The notes: generated by a model from the letters alone, not told the origin. A stretch of DNA of 64,000 nt from Namhaeicola sp039714555 (GCA_039714555.1 JBDLJB010000007.1:1-64000); one strand, 5' to 3'. Counted from the first letter of the stretch, positions 40,463 to 49,666 are shown. Translations and numbers: made by a program.

Positions 40463-41071
40463 TTATTTTAGATAGGGAAATTTATCAAATAATTCAATCA
40501 CATCTTCCTTTAAAGGGTCTAAATTCCATATTTCGATCCCTATCTTTTTTGCTGAATCAGTATTTTTAACTTTATCATCAATAAATAAAGTTTCATTTGC
40601 TTTTAAATTATTTTCACTTAAAATAAATTGAAAAACTTCTGTTTCAGGTTTTCTCAATTTAATTTCATTCGAATAATAAACTTTTTCAAAATAATTATAA
40701 AACCTACTATAAAAATCATAACCAACCTGTTCTTTAAAATGATTGATATGCAGTTTATTGGTGTTACTCAATAAAAAAAGTCTGAAGTCATTATGAATTT
40801 TTTCGAGAAACGATAATCGGTTTTTTGGAAAATCTATTAAAATACAGTTCCAAATCTTTATTAATTCTTCTTCACTTTTTGCGGGAAACTGTGATCTATA
40901 AAATTTTAAAAAACCTTCAGTAGAGATCAATCCTTTTTCATATTGTTTATTGACCTCTAACATTTTATCAGTAAACTTATTAAATCCTAACTTTTTAAAT
41001 TCTTTTTGAGCTTGACTTTCATCAATACTGATGAAAATATCACCTAAATCGAATATTATATTTTTAATCAT
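40463..41071 (-). CDS. HAD-family hydrolase, YihX-like
   Basis: The 202-residue HAD protein has motif I IIFDLGDIFI, in which the second aspartate is Gly as in the YihX and haloacid-dehalogenase group, motif II LLSNTN, the conserved lysine in IKLRKPETEVF and motif IV FIDDKVKNTDSA. The YihX type removes phosphate from sugar phosphates or nucleotides. It overlaps ribD by 8 bp; since the phosphatase step of riboflavin synthesis is carried out by HAD enzymes, a link to that pathway is possible but unproven. Confidence 0.88.
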   Translation of the reverse strand: MIKNIIFDLGDIFISIDESQAQKEFKKLGFNKFTDKMLEVNKQYEKGLISTEGFLKFYRSQFPAKSEEELIKIWNCILIDFPKNRLSFLEKIHNDFRLFLLSNTNKLHINHFKEQVGYDFYSRFYNYFEKVYYSNEIKLRKPETEVFQFILSENNLKANETLFIDDKVKNTDSAKKIGIEIWNLDPLKEDVIELFDKFPYLK

Positions 41072-42134
41072 TGGAAAATATTGTTAGTTTATTTTTATTA
41101 TTCTGACGCTTTGGCGACGGAACTTGAGTAATATTTACTTGCCTCTTTTTTAAAACCGGTGCTTTTATACCATTTTTAAAAAATAAATCTCCTGTGAAAA
41201 CCCTTGCCTCATCCCATAAATTTTCATTAATAAAACTTTGCAAAGTCTTTGAACCACCTTCAATTATAACAGATTGTATTTCTATATCATACAAATAATC
41301 ACATATTTGCTTGACTACATTTACACTAAAATCTATTGTTTTATAAATTACATTTTTAAAATTTGAACCTGTTTTTTGTGTAAAAACAATGGTTTTTAAT
41401 TCACCATCAAATAAAATGTTATTAGTATCTATTTTTAAATCCTTGTCAATTACCAACCTCAAAGGATTGCTACCAAAATATTCTCTGGCATTTAATTTTG
41501 GATTGTCAATGATTGCTGTAGATGTACCTACCAAAATACTTTGCTCTTCAGCACGCCATTTATGAACCTGTTGTAAAGAATAGATGTTCGAAATCCAAAT
41601 TGGTTTCATGCTTTTTTTAGCTTTCATTTCAGGAAAAATAAAACCATCTTCTGTTTCTGCCCATTTTAATATAATATAGGGTCGTTTTTTTTGATGAAAT
41701 GTAAAAAACCGTTTATTGAGTTCTCTGCATTTATTTTCCAAAATACCTACTGATACTTTACAACCCTTGTTTTTCAAATGTTCAATTCCTTTTCCATGAA
41801 CTTCACTATTAAAATCAATTGTACCAATTACAACATTTTTAATATTCATTTTTAAAATCAAATCTGTACAAGGTGGTGTTTTTCCATAATGAGAACAAGG
41901 TTCCAAACTCACATACAAAGTTGATTTAGGTAGTAAATTCTTATCTTTTACACTATTAATTGCATTAACTTCAGCATGGGCTTTACCTGCTTTTTGATGC
42001 CAGCCCTCACCAATTATTTTTTCCTCACAAACAATTACGCAACCCACCATTGGATTGGGATATGTTAATCCTAAACCCTTTGAGGCTAATTGTAAGCATC
42101 TCTGCATATAAAATTCATGAGTAGTCAGATTCAT
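41064..42134 (-). CDS. ribD: Riboflavin biosynthesis deaminase/reductase
   Basis: RibD carries out the deamination and reduction of the pyrimidine intermediate in riboflavin synthesis. The deaminase domain shows the zinc site HAEVNA (His53, Glu55) and PCSHYGKTPPC (Cys80, Cys89). The reductase domain (about 145-350) has KWAETEDGF, ILVGTSTAIIDNPKLNAR and the VIIEGGSKTLQSFI segment. 356 residues is normal. First gene of the run with HAD and yigZ-type genes. Confidence 0.96.
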   Translation of the reverse strand: MNLTTHEFYMQRCLQLASKGLGLTYPNPMVGCVIVCEEKIIGEGWHQKAGKAHAEVNAINSVKDKNLLPKSTLYVSLEPCSHYGKTPPCTDLILKMNIKNVVIGTIDFNSEVHGKGIEHLKNKGCKVSVGILENKCRELNKRFFTFHQKKRPYIILKWAETEDGFIFPEMKAKKSMKPIWISNIYSLQQVHKWRAEEQSILVGTSTAIIDNPKLNAREYFGSNPLRLVIDKDLKIDTNNILFDGELKTIVFTQKTGSNFKNVIYKTIDFSVNVVKQICDYLYDIEIQSVIIEGGSKTLQSFINENLWDEARVFTGDLFFKNGIKAPVLKKRQVNITQVPSPKRQNNKNKLTIFSND

Positions 42135-42182
42135 CTGATATAAAAATAAAAATCATCTACTAAATTAAAAAAAGATAATGTT

Positions 42183-42190
42183 TATTTTTG
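42183..42190 (+). promoter_or_regulatory. -7 promoter element of the GNAT-prmC pair
   Basis: TATTTTTG fits TAnnTTTG. A TTG at 42188 that would extend the GNAT frame lies inside it. Confidence 0.5.
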
Positions 42191-42220
42191 AAAAATAATA
42201 ACGAAGTTATACACAAGTAT

Positions 42221-42709
42221 ATGAACGAAGGAATTATCATCAGACCAATTATAAAAGAAGATGACCCTTTTATAGCTAAGATTATTAAATCAGCTTTAGA
42301 AGAATTTGATGCTGCCATTGAAGGAACAGCCTATACTGATAAAGAAACTAATGCAATGTTTGACGCTTATGCGGATGATAAATCAATTTATTATGTTGCC
42401 CTATTAAATGATGAAATTGTAGCGGGTTGCGGTATAAATCCTTTAAAAGATGAAGAACAAAATATTTGTGAATTGCAAAAAATGTATATGTTACCAAAGG
42501 CAAGAGGAAAAAAAATTGGTAAAGAACTCATAATAAAATCTCTGAATTTTGCTAAAGAATCAGGTTATGATGCGTGTTATTTAGAAACTTTTCCCAATAT
42601 GGTTGCAGCTATTGAATTGTACAAAAAAAATGGTTTTAAAATACTTGAACGTGCTTTAGGCAATACTTGTCACTATTCTTGTAATGTATGGATGCTTAAA
42701 AAATTTTGA
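42221..42709 (+). CDS. GNAT N-acetyltransferase
   Basis: From the ATG at 42221 the protein has 162 residues: IIIRPIIKEDDPFIAKIIKSAL, then GCGINPLKDEEQNICELQKMYMLPKARGKKIGKELI (acetyl-CoA loop near residues 98-108) and YLETFPNMVAAIELYKKNGF. It is a small-molecule type GNAT close to the PhnO/YjgM group; substrate unknown. The start is chosen because the longer frame begins within the promoter. prmC follows 5 bp later, so the two are co-transcribed. Confidence 0.88.
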   Translation: MNEGIIIRPIIKEDDPFIAKIIKSALEEFDAAIEGTAYTDKETNAMFDAYADDKSIYYVALLNDEIVAGCGINPLKDEEQNICELQKMYMLPKARGKKIGKELIIKSLNFAKESGYDACYLETFPNMVAAIELYKKNGFKILERALGNTCHYSCNVWMLKKF

Positions 42710-42714
42710 ATTAA

Positions 42715-43578
42715 ATGAACTTAACAGAAATAAAAAACATTTTCTATATAGAATTAGAAAACTTATATCCAAAAACCGAGATTGAGAGTTTTTTTTATTT
42801 ACTTACTGAAGATTTTATTGGTTTGAAAAGGGTAGATATTGCTTTAGATCCAAAATATAAGATCGATAAAATTCTTCAACAAAAATTCATTTCCGCATTA
42901 GCGAAACTAAAAAATGAATACCCTATACAATATATAATAGGTAAAACCGAATTTTACGGTTTACCATTTAAAGTTAATAATGATGTGTTAATTCCTCGAC
43001 CCGAAACTGAAGAGCTAGTACAATGGGTTATTAATGAAACTCAAGAAAAAAGAAAAAAGAAAAAAGGCCTAACCCTTTTAGATATTGGCACAGGTAGTGG
43101 ATGTATTGCAATAGCGTTGGCTAAAAATTTACCTGATGCTGAAGTTTGGGCACTTGATATTTCGGATAAAGCTTTAAAAATCGCAAAAGAAAATGCAAAA
43201 TTAAATACTGTAAATATTCAGTTTTTAAATGAAAACATCCTTAAAGTGGAAAAATTATCTGTAAAATTTGACATTATCATAAGTAACCCACCTTATGTAA
43301 GAGAACTTGAAAAAAGTAAAATCCAAAATAATGTTCTATTAAATGAACCTCATTTGGCTTTGTTTGTAAAAGATGAAGATCCTTTACTTTTTTATGATAA
43401 AATAGCTGGTCATGCTTTGGAAATTTTAAACCAAAATGGAATGCTATTTTTTGAAATTAACCAAGATTTTGGAAAAGGAATTGTTAAATTATTAAAAGAG
43501 AAAGGCTTTCAAAATATTGAATTGAAAAAAGATATTTTTGGTGTGGATAGAATGGTAAAAGCTGATTTACACAAATAA
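42715..43578 (+). CDS. prmC: Release factor glutamine methyltransferase
   Basis: PrmC methylates the GGQ glutamine of release factors RF1 and RF2. The 287-residue sequence has the helical N-terminal domain, then the SAM-binding motif LLDIGTGSGCIAIALA (121-136) and the catalytic NPPY (191-194), ending in ELKKDIFGVDRMVKA. Length and motifs are standard. Confidence 0.95.
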   Translation: MNLTEIKNIFYIELENLYPKTEIESFFYLLTEDFIGLKRVDIALDPKYKIDKILQQKFISALAKLKNEYPIQYIIGKTEFYGLPFKVNNDVLIPRPETEELVQWVINETQEKRKKKKGLTLLDIGTGSGCIAIALAKNLPDAEVWALDISDKALKIAKENAKLNTVNIQFLNENILKVEKLSVKFDIIISNPPYVRELEKSKIQNNVLLNEPHLALFVKDEDPLLFYDKIAGHALEILNQNGMLFFEINQDFGKGIVKLLKEKGFQNIELKKDIFGVDRMVKADLHK

Positions 43579-43643
43579 CCACACCCCATTAATCAAAATA
43601 AAAAATTCACACTTTTTAAAAAAGTGATTTTTGATTTAGAATA

Positions 43644-43681
<38 letters not shown>

Positions 43682-43685
43682 TTCT

Positions 43686-44378
43686 ATGCGAATAGATATC
43701 ATAACCGTTTCACCTGAATTAATTAAAAGTCCTTTTGAACATTCTATCATTAAGCGTGCTATTGATAAGAATTTTGTAGAAATTCATTTTCATGATCTAC
43801 GAAAATATGCTTTAAATAAATACGGAAAAATTGACGATTACCAATTTGGTGGTGGCGCAGGTATGGTTTTAATGATAGAGCCAATAGATAAATGTTTATC
43901 TGCATTGTTATCACAACGCAATTATGATGAAATTATTTATATGACACCTGATGCAAAAACTTTAAACCAACAAACAGCCAACAATATTTCAACTTTAGAA
44001 AATATCATCATTTTAACCGGTCATTATAAAGGCGTTGATCAAAGAGTTAGAGATAAATATATTACTACAGAAATATCTATTGGAGATTATGTACTGTCAG
44101 GTGGTGAGTTGGCTGCAGCAGTACTTTGCGATGCTGTTATTAGATTAATCCCGGGTGTTCTAGGTGATGAGACATCTGCTTTGACAGATTCATTTCAAGA
44201 TAATTTATTGGCACCTCCTGTTTATACCCGTCCGTCAAATTATAAAGATATGAAAGTTCCTGATATTTTACTTTCCGGAAATTTTAATAAAATTGATGTA
44301 TGGCGTCATGAAAAAGCATTAGAAAGAACAAAAGAAATAAGACCGGATTTACTTAAAAACAAGAAAAATAATGATTAA
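43686..44378 (+). CDS. trmD: tRNA (guanine-N1-)-methyltransferase
   Basis: TrmD methylates G37 of tRNAs next to the anticodon. The 230-residue SPOUT enzyme shows DIITVSPELI at the start, DDYQFGGGAGMVLM, the knot region ILTGHYKGVDQRV and ISIGDYVLSGGELAA, and the C-terminal helix with RRAW-like RHEKALERTKEIRPDLL. Length fits. It overlaps the following PAP2 gene by 8 bp; rplS, the usual partner, follows after that gene. Confidence 0.97.
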   Translation: MRIDIITVSPELIKSPFEHSIIKRAIDKNFVEIHFHDLRKYALNKYGKIDDYQFGGGAGMVLMIEPIDKCLSALLSQRNYDEIIYMTPDAKTLNQQTANNISTLENIIILTGHYKGVDQRVRDKYITTEISIGDYVLSGGELAAAVLCDAVIRLIPGVLGDETSALTDSFQDNLLAPPVYTRPSNYKDMKVPDILLSGNFNKIDVWRHEKALERTKEIRPDLLKNKKNND

Positions 44379-45114
44379 AAAAACCTTTATTTTAATTTTT
44401 ATTTTATGTCATTTAACTGTTTTCTCTCAAAATGATAGCCTAAATATTTATGATACTCACAAAGAGAAATCTTTTATAAAAAAATCAATTGTTCCAATTT
44501 CTTTGATCGGAACGGGTTTAATCATAAATTATTCAAATGGTAGTTTAGGAAAAGAAAATTTACAAGAAAATATACAGGAAAATCTAGATGATTTTCATAC
44601 TAATGCAGATGATTATTTACTTTTTGTTCCTGCAATAACAATGTATACGGCTGATCTTTTAAAAATAAAAAGTAAAAATAATGCATTTACGCAAACAAAA
44701 TATTTAGCCATTGCAGGTATAACAAATAGTTTAATTACTATTGGTATAAAAAATTTAACCAAAGAAGAAAGGCCTAATAAAGAAGGAGATGATAGTTTTC
44801 CATCCGGCCATACTTCTAATGCATTTGTAATGGCAACTGTTTTACATCATGAATTTATTGATTCAAGTCCATGGCTTGCTTATAGCGGATATTTATTTGC
44901 AACTACAACAGGCGTTCTAAGAGTTTTAAATAATGAACATTGGATAAGTGATGTATTGGTTGGTGCTGGTATTGGAATTCTGGTTACTGATCTTGTTTAT
45001 AGATTTGAACCTTTAAAAAACTGGAATCCGTTTAAAACAAAAAATACACAAACCATTATAAGCCCTTCCTACTCAAATGGACAATTTGGGTTATATGCTA
45101 ACATGCAGTTTTAA
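44371..45114 (+). CDS. PAP2-family membrane or periplasmic phosphatase
   Basis: The 247-residue protein has a signal peptide (MIKKTFILIFILCHLTVFSQ) and the phosphatidic-acid phosphatase type 2 motifs: KNLTKEERP, PSGHTSNAF and RVLNNEHWISDVLVG, giving the three-part catalytic site with two histidines. Such enzymes dephosphorylate lipid phosphates such as undecaprenyl pyrophosphate. It begins inside the end of trmD, so translation is coupled. The C-terminal strands (IISPSYSNGQFGLYANMQF) look like a short beta tail. Confidence 0.9.
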   Translation: MIKKTFILIFILCHLTVFSQNDSLNIYDTHKEKSFIKKSIVPISLIGTGLIINYSNGSLGKENLQENIQENLDDFHTNADDYLLFVPAITMYTADLLKIKSKNNAFTQTKYLAIAGITNSLITIGIKNLTKEERPNKEGDDSFPSGHTSNAFVMATVLHHEFIDSSPWLAYSGYLFATTTGVLRVLNNEHWISDVLVGAGIGILVTDLVYRFEPLKNWNPFKTKNTQTIISPSYSNGQFGLYANMQF

Positions 45115-45159
45115 AGGACTTTATATTTCAAAACTATCTTAAAATATTTTTTTAATTTG

Positions 45160-45192
45160 TTTGATTTATATTCTATTTTTTTTCTAAATTTG
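45160..45192 (+). promoter_or_regulatory. rplS promoter
   Basis: TTTG (45160-45163), a 21-bp spacer, then TAAATTTG (45185-45192). The leader to the rplS ATG is about 70 nt and contains a short hairpin ACGA-GAA-TCGT (45214-45224) that might be part of a ribosomal-protein leader; this is tentative. Confidence 0.6.
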
Positions 45193-45266
45193 CAAACTCA
45201 AAATTAACCTCTGACGAGAATCGTGAATGTTGATCTTTGAATTAGCACATTTATTAAAAATAAACA

Positions 45267-45617
45267 ATGGAAAATTTAGTAAAATTTGTACAAGACGAAT
45301 TTGTTACAAAAAATGATATTCCGGAATTTTCAGCCGGTGATACTATAACTGTATATTACGAAATTAAAGAAGGCGTAAAAACTCGTACTCAGTTTTTTAA
45401 AGGAGTAGTGATCCAACGAAGAGGAAGCGGACTATCAGAAACATTTACAATTAGAAAAATGTCTGGAACATATGGTGTTGAACGTATCTTCCCAATTAAT
45501 CTACCTGCAATCAATAAAATTGAAGTAAACAAAAGAGGTAAAGTACGTAGAGCTAGAATTTTTTACTATAGAAATCTTACCGGTAAAAAAGCCCAAATTA
45601 AAGATAAAAGATCTTAA
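45267..45617 (+). CDS. rplS: Large ribosomal subunit protein bL19
   Basis: The 116-residue protein is bL19: FSAGDTITVYYEIKEG, RTQFFKGVVIQRRGSGLSETFTIRKMS, GVERIFPINLPAI and RGKVRRARIFYYRNLTGKKAQIKDKR are diagnostic. It sits at the interface of the two subunits. Own promoter and terminator are visible. Confidence 0.98.
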   Translation: MENLVKFVQDEFVTKNDIPEFSAGDTITVYYEIKEGVKTRTQFFKGVVIQRRGSGLSETFTIRKMSGTYGVERIFPINLPAINKIEVNKRGKVRRARIFYYRNLTGKKAQIKDKRS

Positions 45618-45640
45618 GTTTTACTTAAAACAAAATATTA

Positions 45641-45676
45641 AATACCCCACTAGTTTAGTAACTGATGGGGTTTTTT
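45641..45676 (+). terminator. Terminator of rplS
   Basis: Stem ACCCCA/TGGGGT (45644-45649 with 45666-45671), with additional inner pairing, is followed by a T tract, about 25 bp after the rplS stop. Confidence 0.85.
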
Positions 45677-45734
45677 ATTAACAAAAGTTCATAAGTGCTA
45701 CTCATATCTTGTTCATAAGTAATCTTTAATATTT

Positions 45735-45765
45735 TTTGAGAAAAATATATTCTTATCTATATTTG
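45735..45765 (+). promoter_or_regulatory. Full-consensus promoter with no annotated gene
   Basis: TTTG (45735-45738), 19 bp, then TATATTTG (45758-45765): identical in layout to the rpmH promoter. It points into the gene-free region, which ends in a strong terminator. Confidence 0.6.
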
Positions 45766-45814
45766 ACATAGAATTCAGATAATAATTATTAAGTTCTTTT
45801 CCATTACAAATTGA

Positions 45815-45903
45815 AATTGATGCAAACCAAGATTAAGTAAGAATCGAAATTGGTGCAAATCAAAATTAGATTCGAATTAGTATTGATGCAAACCAAGATT
45901 AAG
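45815..45903. repeat. Three-copy repeat with 33-bp period
   Basis: A 23-bp core beginning ATTGATGCAAACC occurs at 45815-45837, 45848-45870 and 45881-45903, always 33 bp apart with 10-bp linkers. Copies 1 and 3 are identical; copy 2 has several substitutions. 33 bp is about three helical turns. In-frame stops make a coding origin unlikely. Confidence 0.75.
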
Positions 45904-46118
45904 TTTGTGATTTAGAATTTTAATTTTATTAATGATTCTAATAAGTTCGAACTGAAATGTTTTGAAGAGCTCAACCAAAATATATGACTGAGTATTTAGC
46001 ATGAATAATTAGTAATATAATGAGCATTTAAAACGAAGTACTTTAAAAAATATTTAAAATTATTATTACATTGTAGTTGTAATTTTCGATAATTTATTAA
46101 GGTATTGAAACCTAAGGT

Positions 46119-46206
46119 AAAAACTATGTAAAAGTAGTAATTGCAGTTTTAAAATTAAAAAAGCAAAAATTATGTAAAAATAGTGTTTGCAGTTTTAAAA
46201 ATTAAA
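46119..46206. repeat. Direct repeat pair of about 41 bp
   Basis: Two copies (46119-46159 and 46165-46206) share TATGTAAAA, TTGCAGTTTTAAAA and ATTAAA with a few mismatches and one inserted base. They are separated by 5 bp. Origin unknown. Confidence 0.7.
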
Positions 46207-46653
46207 CAGTAATGTTTTACATTATGTTTCAGCAAATAGCCATAATAGAGATACAAATCTGTTATGGCTTTTGTTTTATAATAATCAAGTTTTTAACATT
46301 TGTTAATAATTACTGTTTATTAAATGTTTAAAAATTTAAATATAATTTATTCCGAATATTTAACCAAACAATATATATTTGATAAATGTCTTTGAAGATA
46401 TTTTAGATACGATTCCCTAAGTTATTGTTATGAAGCTAACTTACCGTTTCAATTTTATCTTTAAGCCATTTGGATTTCATTAATCCAACTTTGTTTTTAA
46501 ATACTTATTTCTAACAAGGTGTTTAGCGCACAAATAATAGAAGTAATCAGAATTTAAATAACAAACTAAAAGTATTTTTTACAGATTTCTGTATAAAAAC
46601 TTACTTTTAATGCTAATCAATATTTTTTTTAATATTGAGAACGCTAACCGAAG

Positions 46654-46688
46654 AAACCATGTAATTTATTTTACATGGTTTTTTTTTA
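46654..46688 (+). terminator. Orphan strong terminator
   Basis: An 11-bp perfect stem around ACCATGTAA and its complement (46654-46664 with 46671-46681), 6-nt loop and a long T run. No gene ends within 1 kb upstream. Confidence 0.8.
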
Positions 46689-46938
46689 ATAAATTTTTCT
46701 TGAAACCAACTATCTTTTTTTTATTATTTGCGCATCAATACTAATGGATTTTACCAATACAAAAATCAATAAAAACAGTTATGCAAACGAGAAGAAAATA
46801 TTTGGATCTTTATAATGTTTCATATTTACAAGCTATTTTTAGCAGCAGCAATTATCAACCTACCCTTGAAAATTATTTACTATAACAATAATGCAATTTT
46901 AAGCGCATTTTAAAATGACTTTTTGCATAAAAATTAAG

Positions 46939-46946
46939 TATATTTG
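46939..46946 (+). promoter_or_regulatory. -7 promoter element of icd
   Basis: TATATTTG fits TAnnTTTG and lies 80 bp before the icd ATG, implying a leader of about 75 nt. Confidence 0.5.
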
Positions 46947-47026
46947 TTTCATTAAAATCAAATTAATACTAATACTATAATTAAATAAAACTTCAATAAT
47001 TATAACTTTTATACTATAGAATTATC

Positions 47027-49255
47027 ATGAGTAAAATTCCTAAAATTATTTATACAAAAACAGATGAAGCACCAGCGTTGGCTACTTATTCATTTTTACC
47101 AATAGTTAAAGCCTTTACAAGATCTACAGGTATAGAAATAGAAACAAAAGACATTTCTTTAGCTGGTAGGATATTAGCTTTATTTCCTGAAAAATTATCA
47201 GGAGAACAAAAAGTAACTGATGCTTTATCTGAACTGGGAGAATTAGTAAAAAAACCTGAAGCAAACATTATTAAACTACCTAACATCTCTGCATCGGTAC
47301 CTCAATTGGTAGCTGCAATTAAAGAATTACAAGCTTTGGGTTATGGAATTCCTGATTATTTGGAAAATCCGGTAACCGATAAAGAAAAGGAAATACTGAA
47401 AAAATATAATACTGTAAAAGGTTCTGCTGTAAATCCGGTTTTAAGAGAAGGTAATTCAGACAGAAGAGCTCCTAAAGCAGTTAAAAATTATGCTCAAAAG
47501 AATCCTCACACCATGGGTTCCTGGTCTGCAAATTCTAAAACTCATGTTTCTTCTATGGACCATGGAGATTTTTTTGCTAATGAAAAATCAATAACAGTCC
47601 CTAAAGCAAGTGATGTTAAAATTGAATTTATCAATAACAATGGTACTTCTACAGTTTTAAAAGAAAAAACCTCCTTATTAGCAGGTGAAATTATTGATGC
47701 AACCATTATGAGTAAAAAAGCGCTTTTAAGTTTCCTTGAAGAACAAATAAAAGATGCTAAAGAAAAAAACATCTTATTTTCATTACACATGAAAGCAACA
47801 ATGATGAAAATTTCTGACCCTATAATTTTCGGACATGCTGTAAGTGTATTTTTTAAAGATGTATTTACCAAACACAGTACTGTGATCAAAGAATTGGGTG
47901 TTGATGTGAAAAACGGTTTTGGCGATCTTATAAACAAAATTCAAACTTTACCAGAAGAGCAAAAAATAGCTATTGAAGATGATATTAAAACTTGTTTTAA
48001 AAATAATCCTGCAGTTGCTATGGTAAATTCTGATAAAGGAATTACAAATCTGCACGTACCAAGTGATGTGATTATTGATGCCTCTATGCCTGCTATGATC
48101 CGCACATCTGGCCAAATGTGGAATGCAGAAGGAAATCAGGAAGACACTAAAGCAGTAATTCCTGATAGTAGTTATGCAGGAGTTTATGAAGCAACAATTG
48201 GGTTTTGTAAACAACATGGTGCTTTTGATCCGGCAACTATGGGAACAACATCTAATGTTGGCCTAATGGCTCAAAAAGCTGAAGAATATGGTTCACATGA
48301 TAAAACCTTTGAATTACCAGGAAATGGAACTGTACAGGTTACAGATGACTCTGGAAATATAATATTCACCCATAAAGTGGAAGAAGGTGATATTTGGAGA
48401 ATGTGTCAGGCGAAAGACGCCCCTATTCAGGATTGGATCAAACTGGCAGTAAACAGAGCAAAATCTACTGGTTCGCCGGCAATCTTTTGGCTTGACAAGA
48501 ATAGAGCTCATGATGCTCAAATTATTGAAAAAATAAATACTTACCTGCCAGAGCATGATACGACCGGTTTAGATTTACAAATAATGTCTCCTAAAGATGC
48601 TACAGAATATACTTTAAAAAGAGCCAAAGCCGGATTAGATACTATTTCCGTTACCGGAAATGTCTTGAGAGATTATTTAACTGATCTATTTCCAATTTTA
48701 GAATTGGGAACCAGTGCAAAAATGTTATCTATTGTTCCTTTAATGAATGGTGGCGGATTGTTTGAAACGGGTGCTGGAGGTTCTGCTCCTAAGCATGTTC
48801 AACAATTTGTTAAAGAAGGGCATTTAAGATGGGATTCATTAGGTGAATTCTTAGCTTTAGCTGTATCATTAGAGCATTTAGCTGAAAACTATGATGTTCC
48901 AAAAGCTATGGTATTAGCTGAAACTTTAGATGAGGCAACAGATAAATTTCTTGACAATAGAAAATCACCTTCACGTAAGGTAAATGAACTTGACAACAGA
49001 GGAAGTCATTATTATTTAGCAACTTATTGGGCTCAGGCACTTGCTGTACAAAACAAGGATGTTGAATTAAAGAAACTTTTTACAAATATTGCAACCGAAC
49101 TTGTATCGAATGAAGAAAAGATCATCAATGAATTGAATGCTGCACAAGGTTCTAATGTTGATATAGGTGGTTATTATCATTTTGATGATGTATTAACAAG
49201 TAAAGCCATGAGACCTAGTGACACTCTTAATGCAATAATTGCTGACCTTTCATAA
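47027..49255 (+). CDS. icd: Isocitrate dehydrogenase, monomeric NADP-dependent
   Basis: The 742-residue protein is the monomeric (type II) NADP-isocitrate dehydrogenase: KIIYTKTDEAPALATYSFLPIVKAF at the start, RRAPKAVKNYAQKNPHTMG, SNSKTHVSSMDHGDFF-like segment, MIRTSGQMWN and ETGAGGSAPKHVQQF near the end. It converts isocitrate to 2-oxoglutarate in the TCA cycle. It is unrelated in length to the homodimeric enzyme of about 420 residues. It has its own promoter and terminator. Confidence 0.98.
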   Translation: MSKIPKIIYTKTDEAPALATYSFLPIVKAFTRSTGIEIETKDISLAGRILALFPEKLSGEQKVTDALSELGELVKKPEANIIKLPNISASVPQLVAAIKELQALGYGIPDYLENPVTDKEKEILKKYNTVKGSAVNPVLREGNSDRRAPKAVKNYAQKNPHTMGSWSANSKTHVSSMDHGDFFANEKSITVPKASDVKIEFINNNGTSTVLKEKTSLLAGEIIDATIMSKKALLSFLEEQIKDAKEKNILFSLHMKATMMKISDPIIFGHAVSVFFKDVFTKHSTVIKELGVDVKNGFGDLINKIQTLPEEQKIAIEDDIKTCFKNNPAVAMVNSDKGITNLHVPSDVIIDASMPAMIRTSGQMWNAEGNQEDTKAVIPDSSYAGVYEATIGFCKQHGAFDPATMGTTSNVGLMAQKAEEYGSHDKTFELPGNGTVQVTDDSGNIIFTHKVEEGDIWRMCQAKDAPIQDWIKLAVNRAKSTGSPAIFWLDKNRAHDAQIIEKINTYLPEHDTTGLDLQIMSPKDATEYTLKRAKAGLDTISVTGNVLRDYLTDLFPILELGTSAKMLSIVPLMNGGGLFETGAGGSAPKHVQQFVKEGHLRWDSLGEFLALAVSLEHLAENYDVPKAMVLAETLDEATDKFLDNRKSPSRKVNELDNRGSHYYLATYWAQALAVQNKDVELKKLFTNIATELVSNEEKIINELNAAQGSNVDIGGYYHFDDVLTSKAMRPSDTLNAIIADLS

Positions 49256-49292
49256 TGTTTTAATAGACTAAAGGCTTTTGCTTAAATCATTT

Positions 49293-49323
49293 AAAAGCGG
49301 GAATTAAATTCCCGCTTTTTTTG
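49293..49323 (+). terminator. Terminator of icd
   Basis: A 13-bp stem containing GCGGGAATT (49293-49305 with 49307-49319) followed by T residues, about 38 bp after the icd stop. Confidence 0.85.
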
Positions 49324-49375
49324 ATTGATTAATCAATTCATATATTTACAAAAAAGAAAACTATTCAAATACAAT

Positions 49376-49630
49376 ATGCAATCAAATCAGAAAATGGGAA
49401 AAATTGAAAATGAGGATTCCAGATCTTTAATGAAAACAGGAATAAAATATCTGATTATTTCTTTGCCTCTACTTTTTATTTCTCCTATTTTAATTACGAT
49501 TGGATTTAAAGCAATAAAAAAAAACGACAATTATATTATGATCATTATAGGTTGTGTTTTAGCTTTTTTTACTATAATTTTAATGGTGCAGGCTTTTAGA
49601 AAAATATTAAAATCACTTTTTAACAGATAA
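49376..49630 (+). CDS. DUF6095 family small membrane protein
   Basis: From the ATG at 49376 the protein has 84 residues: a short hydrophilic start, LMKTGIKYLIISLPLLFISPILITIGFK (helix 1) and YIMIIIGCVLAFFTIILMVQAFR (helix 2), ending KILKSLFNR. This two-helix layout is that of DUF6095, a small flavobacterial family of unknown function. A TTG-initiated extension from 49325 covers likely promoter sequence and was not used. Confidence 0.75.
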   Translation: MQSNQKMGKIENEDSRSLMKTGIKYLIISLPLLFISPILITIGFKAIKKNDNYIMIIIGCVLAFFTIILMVQAFRKILKSLFNR

Positions 49631-49666
49631 GTTTTAAAATATTTTTCGTCTAATAAAAAAATAAAA

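Larger units (their letters stand above)
45771..46688 (+). ncRNA. Candidate non-coding transcript
   Basis: Inferred only from signals: a full-consensus promoter at 45735-45765 upstream and an orphan terminator at 46654-46688 downstream, with no open frame between and internal repeats. The true transcript might stop earlier, at the weak hairpin near 46488. No resemblance to a known RNA family was recognised. Confidence 0.3.
45618..47026. other. 1.4-kb gene-free region with repeats and transcription signals
   Basis: No convincing open frame on either strand. In order it holds the rplS terminator (45641-45676), a full-consensus promoter (45735-45765), a 33-bp-period repeat (45815-45903), a 41-bp direct repeat pair (46119-46206), a weak hairpin (46470-46488, then TTTGTTTTT), a strong orphan terminator (46654-46688) and the icd promoter (46939-46946). 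Confidence 0.6.

Noticed and set aside
45815..45903. CRISPR array
   Set aside because: Only three units with 10-bp linkers and a variable middle copy; no cas genes in the window.
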